Source: CAYQTE01 sp964420285 (lineage in GTDB: Bacteria; Planctomycetota; Phycisphaerae; Tepidisphaerales; Tepidisphaeraceae). Taken from it: a stretch of DNA of 64,000 nucleotides. A program made the translations under genes and the position numbers. This document shows, piece after piece, positions 28,178 through 35,470 of the stretch; position 1 is the first letter of the stretch; each line of letters opens with the position of its first letter. The notes below the pieces were generated by a model. That model was not told where the DNA came from and ran no database searches. It saw only the letters and a list, made by a program, of their open reading frames with translations. The DNA lies in NCBI GenBank assembly GCA_964420285.1, contig CAYQTE010000019.1, forward strand, positions 1 to 64,000, given 5' to 3'.

Positions 28178-28534
28178 ATGGATCACCCCTACACCGTGCA
28201 GCAGATCGATGGTTTCACGATCGTAGAGCTTCAGACCCCGTCACTGCTCGACCCCGTCCTGCTGGCCGACCTGGGCGATAAATTCTACCATCTGGTCGAT
28301 GAGGAGGACCGCCGCCTGCTGGTCCTGGATTTCGATCGCGTCCAATACATGTCCAGCCAGGCCATCGGCATCGTCATCACCCTGCAAAAGAAACTCGCCG
28401 CCCTCCCGCACGGCCGGCTCATCCTCTGCGGCGTCGGCGAAAAGCTCTCCGAACTGATCAAGATCACCAGGCTCGATCGCATTCTCACGATCAAGCCGTC
28501 ACAGAAGGAGGCGATCAAGGTACCAAAGTCATAA
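28178..28534 (+). CDS. STAS-domain anti-sigma factor antagonist
   Basis: 118 residues, a single STAS domain with VELQTPSLLDPVLLADLGDKF, LVLDFDRVQYMSSQAIGIVI (the phosphorylatable Ser region) and a late LSELIKITRLDRIL. In partner switching it would be phosphorylated by a kinase and reactivated by a SpoIIE phosphatase such as the one at 18549-19502. It lies 12 bases after lon, so it may share its transcript. ATG at 28178 preferred to the TTG one codon earlier. Confidence 0.88.
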   Translation: MDHPYTVQQIDGFTIVELQTPSLLDPVLLADLGDKFYHLVDEEDRRLLVLDFDRVQYMSSQAIGIVITLQKKLAALPHGRLILCGVGEKLSELIKITRLDRILTIKPSQKEAIKVPKS

Positions 28535-28546
28535 AAAGGCGAATAA

Positions 28547-28705
28547 ACCGCTAAGACGCCCAGACGCAGAGGTTCGAACTACGCCAAGACATGTCCAGGC
28601 GCATGGCGGCGTTTCGACCTCTTGACGGTTACCGAATATTGTTCTGCGCTCCTATCCAAATAAACCTTCGCGGATTTCCCCTTAGCGGCTTGGCGCCTTT
28701 GTGGT
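28547..28705. repeat. Imperfect inverted repeat in intergenic space
   Basis: Arms at about 28547-28571 and 28680-28705, 25 bases each with about 7 mismatches, built on CGCTAAG, CGCC and AGACGC words in opposite orientation, enclosing about 108 bases. It fills the gap between the STAS and ACT genes, which otherwise holds nothing. Looks like a dispersed intergenic element. Confidence 0.5.
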
Positions 28706-28735
28706 AGATTCGCATTTCCGGAGGGCCATTGCACC

Positions 28736-29206
28736 ATGTCACAATCCACCCAAAACATCGTCACCGCCACGCAGTTCAGCGTCTTCCTCATCAACCGCCC
28801 CGGCGTTCTGGCCATGGTCACCCGCGCCCTGGCCGAGGCGCACATCAATATCGTCGCCATGACCCTGGTCGATTCGCAGGAGCACGGCGTGCTCCGCGTG
28901 GTCGCCGTCGATCCCGCCGCCACCCGCGCCGTCCTGGCCAAACTCAATCTCCCCATGACCGAAACCGACGTGCTGTGCCTGGCTCTCAGCAACCGCCCCG
29001 GCGCCCTGTCCGATATTGCAACCCTGCTGGGCCAGAACCACATCAACATCAATTACGCCTACTGCACCAGCGGCGCCCCCAACGGCCGCACCACCGGCAT
29101 CTTCAAGGTCGCCGACCCCCGCAAAGCCGTCCACCTGCTGGCCAAAACCTCCGAAAGCCACAAGGAACCAAATTTGCATCGCATGCGCGGCAAGCGCGGC
29201 GCGTAA
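28736..29206 (+). CDS. Tandem ACT-domain protein
   Basis: 156 residues with two ACT-like regulatory domains: residues about 12-75 (FSVFLINRPGVLAMVTRALAEAHINIVAM) and 82-140 (LALSNRPGALSDIATLLGQNHININYAY). ACT domains usually bind amino acids. Similar stand-alone pairs are annotated as amino-acid-binding regulators; no enzyme domain is present. GGAGG lies 11 bases before the ATG. Confidence 0.85.
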   Translation: MSQSTQNIVTATQFSVFLINRPGVLAMVTRALAEAHINIVAMTLVDSQEHGVLRVVAVDPAATRAVLAKLNLPMTETDVLCLALSNRPGALSDIATLLGQNHININYAYCTSGAPNGRTTGIFKVADPRKAVHLLAKTSESHKEPNLHRMRGKRGA

Positions 29207-29299
29207 CGGATTCGCGGCTGCCGTGTCCGCCGCCAAGACTCGAATCGTTCGCAGCGAAATTGCCTCGCACGCCTGCATGAGACGTGATAGGATAAGGGC

Positions 29300-29584
29300 A
29301 TGGCCAAACAAGCACTGCCCGAGATTCCCGTCACTCTGCGCCTGTCCAAGCATGCGCAGGGCACGCTCGTCGAACGCGCGACAGCGGCTGGCCAGCCGCT
29401 CAGTGAGTACATCGCGACGCTGGTGGAATCGTTCGTGGAATCGCCCCGCACCATCGCCCAAATCAGCGGCCCGGTCTACCAGCGGTTCCTCGACAGCGGA
29501 ACCACCGACGAACAACTTTCCGAAGAACTCGAGAAGGCCAAGCACGAAATGCGGGCCGAGCGTCGCGGCCGGCGAGCCTCATGA
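29300..29584 (+). CDS. Antitoxin of a PIN toxin pair, probable RHH type
   Basis: 94 residues. Residues 9-50 (IPVTLRLSKHAQGTLVERATAAGQPLSEYIATLVESFV) fit a ribbon-helix-helix DNA-binding unit; the C-terminal half, Glu/Lys/Arg-rich, would wrap the toxin. AAGG is 2 bases before the ATG, an unusually tight spacing. The stop overlaps the toxin start by 4 bases. Confidence 0.72.
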   Translation: MAKQALPEIPVTLRLSKHAQGTLVERATAAGQPLSEYIATLVESFVESPRTIAQISGPVYQRFLDSGTTDEQLSEELEKAKHEMRAERRGRRAS

Positions 29585-30069
29585 CGCAGGCCCCGCCAAG
29601 AGTCGAGTTCGATTGCAACATCTTCGTTCAGTCCCTCATCAATTTGAACGGGCCGGCAGGGCGTTGCATTGAAAAAGCAAAAGAGCGAAGCGTCCTGCTC
29701 TTCGTTTCCCCATACGTGCTGGCGGAGATCCGCGAGATTCATTTGAAGACACCGGCCAAATACGGCATCACTGCAGCACAGACGGATGAGTTGGTTCGTG
29801 CCATCACATCGTTCGCACTCATCGCGACAAATGTTCCCAGGGTCTACCGCCATCCCCACGATCCGGACGATTCGCATTACGTGAACCTCGCCCTCAAGAC
29901 GGGCGCTCGGCTCATCGTCAGTCGTGACAAGCATCTGCTTATGCTGGTGGATTCCGCTCACAAGGATGCCCGGCAATTCCAGGCCCGGTTCCCCAGCCTG
30001 AGAATTCTCGACCCTGTTCAGCTTCTTCGCGAATTGGAATCGCCCGCGCGAACCGAGGAGACCCCTTAG
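29581..30069 (+). CDS. PIN-domain toxin (PIN_3/COG1569 type)
   Basis: 162 residues. A metal-dependent RNase fold with acidic residues in VEFDCNIFVQSL, VLAEIREI and DPDDSHYVNLALKTGARLIVSRD. That last block is typical of the PIN_3 subfamily of toxin components. Target RNA unknown. Translationally coupled to the upstream antitoxin through ATGA. Confidence 0.82.
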   Translation: MTQAPPRVEFDCNIFVQSLINLNGPAGRCIEKAKERSVLLFVSPYVLAEIREIHLKTPAKYGITAAQTDELVRAITSFALIATNVPRVYRHPHDPDDSHYVNLALKTGARLIVSRDKHLLMLVDSAHKDARQFQARFPSLRILDPVQLLRELESPARTEETP

Positions 30070-30164
30070 GCCCGAGGTCCGTTCTGTTTCGTCTCGACCG
30101 TCAGCTTATCGAGTCCCACGTTATCGGAATTGAATCGCCTTTTGCAGGGGACTTGGCCCCGGCG

Positions 30165-30872
30165 TCATGTCAGGGGAAGAATCGCTCCGCTTGGCATGAT
30201 AAAAGTGCAGACATAGTCGTTTGTGCCCTCCTTACCGTGATCCTTCATCAAAATATCCCCCCGCGTTGCCAAGTACGAAGCCACGCTCGCGTCCATTATG
30301 CTTATCGGCGTTCCGGCCCTCTTGGGTATTCTTCGATACGCGATATCGTGGAACGCCTGTATTTGTTTCTCCTGGCACTGTTCGGGCGTTCGGCTAAAGA
30401 AGATTCTGGAGAAGGGGCGTCTCTTGAACCTGGAAAGTCCGGCGACGACAATCGAGTCGTTCGCCATCGCCCCAATGCTGGTGGCCCGCCAATAGCGCTG
30501 ACCGTCCTTTCGGACCACCGGAACAATTGCACGCAATACGGATCCCCTGTCAGCCAACTCCAAGCCGTATTTTTGCTCGTAGGTCTCCCAAAGCGGGAAA
30601 TTGGGGTCAGCCGACACTTCAGCAATAAAGATATACGAATGGAAGCCCTGTGAAACCAGCGTTCTGTCGACGAATCGCTGGCTTTCCTCAAACGCATCCC
30701 ACTCGTTCCGCTCATAGGCGACGCTCTGGCCGCTGGCCGTGATGCAAACGATGTCTACAAAGAGGTCTTGCGGAATCGGTGACCCCATTTCCGCGCGTTC
30801 CAACGCGTCGTCGCACAGTATTTCGGACGACGCCAATTGGTGATGACGAATTGTTGAGAGTGCCGCGGCCAT
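30165..30872 (-). CDS. Hypothetical protein of lower GC
   Basis: 235 residues, no family recognised, no signal peptide or membrane span. It contains several aromatic-rich strands (GFHSYIFIAEVSADPNFPLWETY) and a basic middle. Hand count of bases 30301-30420 gives 63 of 120 G+C, below the roughly 60% of the neighbouring GH28 gene, which may point to transfer. It ends 95 bases past the PIN toxin gene and starts 10 bases after the GH28 stop on the same strand. Confidence 0.5.
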   Translation of the reverse strand: MAAALSTIRHHQLASSEILCDDALERAEMGSPIPQDLFVDIVCITASGQSVAYERNEWDAFEESQRFVDRTLVSQGFHSYIFIAEVSADPNFPLWETYEQKYGLELADRGSVLRAIVPVVRKDGQRYWRATSIGAMANDSIVVAGLSRFKRRPFSRIFFSRTPEQCQEKQIQAFHDIAYRRIPKRAGTPISIMDASVASYLATRGDILMKDHGKEGTNDYVCTFIMPSGAILPLT

Positions 30873-30881
30873 CGCTGCACA

Positions 30882-32513
30882 CTAATACTGATCCAGCGCA
30901 ATCAGCTCATGCACCCCGTCCGGCACGTCCAGAAACCGCCGAAGTTGCAGGTTCTTCACGTTGTTTAGCGTCATCCCCGGCACCGCATCCGGCCGGTCGG
31001 CTTCAACGTCGCGCATCTCGCAGCCGGTCACGTCGCTCATGGCAAACGGTGGCCGGGCGTCGGGGATTGCGGTGGACAGGTGAATATCCGTCATCCGCAG
31101 CCCGCTCACGTGACGCACAAAGAATCCGTAGCTGGGCGTATCCCCAAACATCCGCGGCTCGGGATACATATCCGTGTTCTCCGGCGGAACCAGCGATGCC
31201 TGATGCTCGGTGCCGCCGCCCTGGCTGTAGACGCGGATGTTGTCCAGCGTCAAATCCTCAATATCGTGGCCGGGAATCCCGGAAATGATCGACGCACAAT
31301 GCGGATCGGCGTTGTAGACCACGACGTTGGAGATCATAACCCGCCGAAGCTGCCCGATCGGCGCAGTGATCGGCCCGCGCATCCGGCTGCCCAGCCGCAG
31401 GAAGATCGGCGAGTTCACAATGTCCCGCATCGTGATATTCGTGATCGTCACATCCTCCAGCAGCCCGCCGTCCACCGTCTCCAGCGCTAGTCCCCGGCAA
31501 TAGATGAACACGCAATTCGAGATGGTGATGTTCTTGTACCCGCCGTTGGATTCCGTCCCGAACTTGATCCGCCCCGTCGGGCTGCTTCCCCGCGGGCCGT
31601 GCTTGTACGTGCCGTCCAGGAACGTACCGGCCACGAATCCGCTCACCTGGCAATTGGTGATCGTCATGTTCTCGCACGCCTGCGGAATCCCCAGCCCATA
31701 CGAACTCTTCAGACAGATTCCATCATCGCTGGGTGAATTGACCGAGCAATTGGAGACGCGCACATTCCGGCAGCAATCCAGATCGACGCCGTCGCGGTTG
31801 GTGTCGATGCGGACGTTGTCCATCGTCCAGTTGTCCAGCCCGGTGGCCAGAATCCCGAAATGGCCGCCGTTGAGAATCGCAAAATCCCTCATGTTGACGT
31901 TGCGGCAGAACTTCAGCGCAATCGCCTTGTCACCGGCATACAGCGGCGGCTCATCCTCGCGGTGCAGCCCCTTGCCGTTGATCAATCCCGGACCCTCGAT
32001 CGTGATATCGTGAAGGTTTTCGCCCCAGATCAGGCTGTTGTGCCAGTGCGTATGGCCGAAGTCCTGATACCGATACCACGGATTCGGCTCCGGCTCGTCG
32101 TAGTGTCCCTGGGCCGGCCCGGCCACCGCCAGAATCATCGAGCCTTCGTCCAGGTACAGCGTGATATTGCTCTTGAGCCGAATCGATTCCGACAGATAAA
32201 TCCCCGCCGGCAGACGGACTTTCCCGCCACCCGCCGCCGCTGCCGCATCGATCGCCGCATTGATGGCCGGCGAGTCGATCATCGTCCCGCCGCCGGTCGC
32301 GCCGTAGTCTCTTACGTTATATTCACCGCCGGCGCCGGCGCCCGCATGCAAGTTCACCGGCGCCACCGGCAGCGGCTTCACCTTCGCGCCCTCGCCACCC
32401 GGCCCGGAGATGCCATTGGCCACGGATACGTCCGTGGCCGAATTGTTGGCGCATCCCACCACCATCGCGGTCATGGCGACGACACAACACAGCAGCGAAT
32501 TGAACTTCATCAT
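30882..32513 (-). CDS. GH28 polygalacturonase-type lipoprotein
   Basis: 543 residues. Parallel beta-helix glycoside hydrolase that cuts pectic polymers. A lipoprotein signal ends at AMVVGC. The core opens with YNVRDYGATGGG and IDAAAAAGGGKVRLPAGIY, typical of GH28. Active-site motifs: NRDGVDLDCC (in place of NTDG), SDDGICLKS with the paired Asp, and FGTESNGGYKNI where GHG is usual. The catalytic acids are present, but the NTD and GHG variants suggest a substrate other than plain polygalacturonan. Two ATGs (32513 and 32510) are possible. Paralog of the next gene. Confidence 0.87.
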   Translation of the reverse strand: MMKFNSLLCCVVAMTAMVVGCANNSATDVSVANGISGPGGEGAKVKPLPVAPVNLHAGAGAGGEYNVRDYGATGGGTMIDSPAINAAIDAAAAAGGGKVRLPAGIYLSESIRLKSNITLYLDEGSMILAVAGPAQGHYDEPEPNPWYRYQDFGHTHWHNSLIWGENLHDITIEGPGLINGKGLHREDEPPLYAGDKAIALKFCRNVNMRDFAILNGGHFGILATGLDNWTMDNVRIDTNRDGVDLDCCRNVRVSNCSVNSPSDDGICLKSSYGLGIPQACENMTITNCQVSGFVAGTFLDGTYKHGPRGSSPTGRIKFGTESNGGYKNITISNCVFIYCRGLALETVDGGLLEDVTITNITMRDIVNSPIFLRLGSRMRGPITAPIGQLRRVMISNVVVYNADPHCASIISGIPGHDIEDLTLDNIRVYSQGGGTEHQASLVPPENTDMYPEPRMFGDTPSYGFFVRHVSGLRMTDIHLSTAIPDARPPFAMSDVTGCEMRDVEADRPDAVPGMTLNNVKNLQLRRFLDVPDGVHELIALDQY

Positions 32514-32559
32514 GGATTGCCGGCCACTTTCCGCCCCAAACGCGTCTGGCACTCAGCGA

Positions 32560-34575
32560 TCAATATGATCCCGCATCCACATGATCCTTCTTGCCATCCG
32601 CCAGATTCGGGCATTGCTGCACGGTGAAATCATCGACGCTCTTGAGCGAAAACACCGGCGTCTTGGCGTCGTGCTCCGCTTCAACATGGTCGAAATTGCT
32701 GTGCTTGACATCGATCAGGCTGAACGCCGACCGCGCCTCGGGTGTCTCATACGTGAGTTGCACGTTGCTCACCTGCAACCCCGTCACGTGCCGGATGAAA
32801 AACCCGTAGCTCGGCAGCGTGTTGAACATGAACGGCTCGGGATATCCGCCATCCGATTCCGGCGGATTGATGTTGTTCATGTCGGCCGTGCCGCCGCCCC
32901 AGTATTGGAAGCGCAGATTGTCCAGCCGCAGATCGTCGATGGTATGTCCCGGCAATCCGGCAATCACGCAGCCAAACCGCGGCTCGACGTTCGACGCCAC
33001 GATATTGGAGATGAGGATGCGTTTGCAATCGGCCACCGGCGTTCCGGCCGGGCCGCGGGCCCGGTTGCCCAGGCGGATGAAGATCGGGCACAGGCCGACA
33101 TCGCGCATGGTCAGGTTGGTCACGGTGATGTCTTCCAGCGGCCCGCCATCGACGGTTTCCAGGGCCACGCCGCGAGAATAAGAAAACGCGCAATTCGAGA
33201 TCGTGATGTTCTTGTACCCGCCGTTGGATTCCGTGCCCAGCTTGATTCGCCCGACCGGCCCGAAGCGATCCGGGGCCGACGCCATGGTGTGCTTGAAGGT
33301 GCCGTCCAGGAACGAGCCGACGTCAAAGCCGCTGACCTGGCAATTGGTGATGGTCACGTTTTCCGTCGCCCGCAACTCGCCCAGTCCATAGCTGCTCTTG
33401 AGGCAGATTCCGTCGTCCTCCGGGGCGTTGACCGAGCAATTGGAGACGCGGACGTTGCGGCAGCAGTCGATATCCATGCCGTCGCGGTTGGTGTCGATCT
33501 TGAGATTGTCGATGGTGAAATTGTCCACGCCCGTGGCGAGGATGCCAAAATGCCCGCCGTTGAGAATCGAAAAATCCCGCAGCGTGACGTTCCGGCAGAG
33601 CTTGAGCGAGATGCTCTTGTCCGCCTGCCCCGCCCCGCCGCCGCCCATGCCCCCGCCCGCGCCACCGCGCCCGCCGGGAGCACCGCCGCCCGCCCCGCCG
33701 CGACCGGCCGGCGCCGTTGCCGCGCCACCGCCGCGGCCAGCCGCGCCGCCGCGCCCGCCCGCGCCGCCGCGTCCGCCGGCATCGGCCACGGTTCCCGGCC
33801 CCATCCGTCCAGCGCCGAATCCACCGCCGTTAAATCCACCGCCCGCCCCGCCGCCGCCCGGTCCGCCGCCACCGCCACCACCACGGGCCCGGGCGCCCGG
33901 CGCCGCTCCGCCGCCACCGGCCGCCGGCCCAGCGCCAGCCGCTCCCGCAGCGGCCTCACCGCCAGCGCCGCCGCCAGGCGCTGCCGCGCCACCGGGCGCG
34001 CCGCCTGGTCGGGCGCCGCCAACGCCGGCTCGGCCACCGGTGCCCGGCCCGGCATCGCCTCGCGACACGCCCCGGCCGTCGATCAGTCCCGGCCCGAGGA
34101 TCGACACATCGTGCAGATTCTCGCCCCAGATCAGCGCATCATGCCAGTGGCTGTGCCCGCCGTCCTGATACATCTGAAACGCATTCGGCTCGGCCGCGTC
34201 ATACCGGCCCGCAGCGCCCGGCGTCGCCGCCAGGATCGTGCTCCCGTTGTCCAGGTACAGTGACACATTGCTCTTGAGCACGATCGAATAGCAGAGATAC
34301 GTCCCGGCCGGGAAATCGACCGTGCCCCCGCCCGCCGCCGCCGCCGCGTCGATCGCCTTGTTGATCGCCGGCGTATCGACCGTCTTGCCGTCACCGACCG
34401 CTCCGTAACTGCGCACGTTGTAGGATGTGCCCGGCGCCACATCCATCAGCGAAACCGTGACGATATTGGAAGCCCCAACCGGCCCGACAGCCCCGGCCGG
34501 CCGCTGCTGCGCGCAGCCGAAAACCAGTGCCAGAGCGAGCGTAGCCAAAGACGCGCGGCGAAGTGAATACATCAT
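32560..34575 (-). CDS. GH28-type lipoprotein with glycine-rich insertion
   Basis: 671 residues, closely related to the neighbouring GH28 protein along the whole beta-helix (same NRDGMDIDCC, EDDGICLKS and LGTESNGGYKNI motifs). A lipobox LVFGC lies near residue 21. Between the strand ending DGRGVSRGD and the strand SISLKLCRNV, where the paralog has about 12 residues, it has about 145 residues made almost only of Gly, Ala, Pro and Arg (bases about 33625-34060). Two adjacent ATGs at 34575 and 34572; the frame upstream to 34884 is open but lacks a signal. Tandem duplication of the GH28 gene is likely. Confidence 0.85.
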   Translation of the reverse strand: MMYSLRRASLATLALALVFGCAQQRPAGAVGPVGASNIVTVSLMDVAPGTSYNVRSYGAVGDGKTVDTPAINKAIDAAAAAGGGTVDFPAGTYLCYSIVLKSNVSLYLDNGSTILAATPGAAGRYDAAEPNAFQMYQDGGHSHWHDALIWGENLHDVSILGPGLIDGRGVSRGDAGPGTGGRAGVGGARPGGAPGGAAAPGGGAGGEAAAGAAGAGPAAGGGGAAPGARARGGGGGGGPGGGGAGGGFNGGGFGAGRMGPGTVADAGGRGGAGGRGGAAGRGGGAATAPAGRGGAGGGAPGGRGGAGGGMGGGGAGQADKSISLKLCRNVTLRDFSILNGGHFGILATGVDNFTIDNLKIDTNRDGMDIDCCRNVRVSNCSVNAPEDDGICLKSSYGLGELRATENVTITNCQVSGFDVGSFLDGTFKHTMASAPDRFGPVGRIKLGTESNGGYKNITISNCAFSYSRGVALETVDGGPLEDITVTNLTMRDVGLCPIFIRLGNRARGPAGTPVADCKRILISNIVASNVEPRFGCVIAGLPGHTIDDLRLDNLRFQYWGGGTADMNNINPPESDGGYPEPFMFNTLPSYGFFIRHVTGLQVSNVQLTYETPEARSAFSLIDVKHSNFDHVEAEHDAKTPVFSLKSVDDFTVQQCPNLADGKKDHVDAGSY

Positions 34576-34835
34576 GTGACTGGTCCGTTTCAATTTCGCT
34601 GGCGTCGCGAAGGGGATGATCCTGACATGCCTGGCGCGACGACTCGCGCCATTTGGGGCCTTCTCCCCACCATTCCGCCGCCAACGGATGCCCGTAATTA
34701 ACATGATTCCCCCCCGATTTCCAGTCAGGTGACATTTCATTGCGCCCCGATGGGACCAAAAGAAGAATCTCACGCAAAGCTGGACATGAGCGGGCCTCTC
34801 ACTCTGAGAGAATGAAAATGGAAGCCAGGCGATGG

Positions 34836-34912
34836 AACCGCAAATGAACGCCGATGAACGCGGATATATCAGGTCTGGATTCATCTGCGTTTATCAGCGT
34901 TCATCCGCGGTT
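34836..34912. repeat. Inverted repeat with 30-base arms
   Basis: Arms 34836-34865 and 34883-34912, 25 of 30 positions complementary, 17-base loop. The arms are built from repeated ATGAACGC-like words. Probable dispersed intergenic palindrome. Confidence 0.75.
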
Positions 34913-35091
34913 GATTCGCATTATTCTCGGAGCAGGCGCGAGGACGCGAAGGAAATGCATGTTGACCAAGGATTTCACTGATAAACGCGTAAGGTCATCG
35001 ACCCTGATGCATGAGCCTCCGATTCGGTCTGAGCCTCACGGTCGAAGACAGGCTCAGACTCGACGGGAATGACGCGTTTGGTTTGCTTTTT

Positions 35092-35121
35092 ATCCGTGTT
35101 CATCCGTGCCCATCCGTGGTT
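35092..35121. repeat. 10-bp tandem repeat, three units
   Basis: Three units of ATCCGTG plus three variable bases (35092, 35102, 35112). Two more units of the same form occur at 40863-40882, before another gene. Confidence 0.7.
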
Positions 35122-35470
35122 AAATCGTATTTGCCTTGGGCAGGCCTGCTACCAGGTTCCAACTCCTGCGGGCCAAGTTCCAACTTTTTCGCGACTTTTG
35201 GAGGCGTTTTTGGGCGTCGTAATTGATCGAAGCCGCGATAACGGCCTGGAAAACGGGTGGCAATAGGGAGATATTGAGCGATGTTTCGGGTGTAACTTAT
35301 GGCCGGACAACAAGTTGCTCTGGAAATTCGGGGCTGGGGCGTATATCGTCCATGCAGCGCGGTGGGGTTCTTCGGCACCGAGCCGTCCTTCCCGCAGCTT
35401 TCTTTCAGCCATCGCCCTTGCCCTGCCTCGTGCGTTTGCCGCGTGGTTTAATGCTTTTCGGAGACCAAGG

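Larger units (their letters stand above)
34576..35470. other. 895-base gap with repeats, no gene
   Basis: No convincing coding frame. It holds an inverted repeat (34836-34912), a tandem ATCCGTG motif (35092-35121) and two copies of GTTCCAACT about 17 bases apart near 35155-35185. The upstream part of the radical SAM frame (35315-35470) is open but has no family resemblance. The gap is shared by two divergent genes, so promoters for both should lie here; none is clear. Confidence 0.7.

Noticed and set aside
32581..34263. 560-codon plus-strand frame opposite the GH28 gene
   Set aside because: Shadow frame; the low-complexity insertion of GH28 keeps all frames open here.
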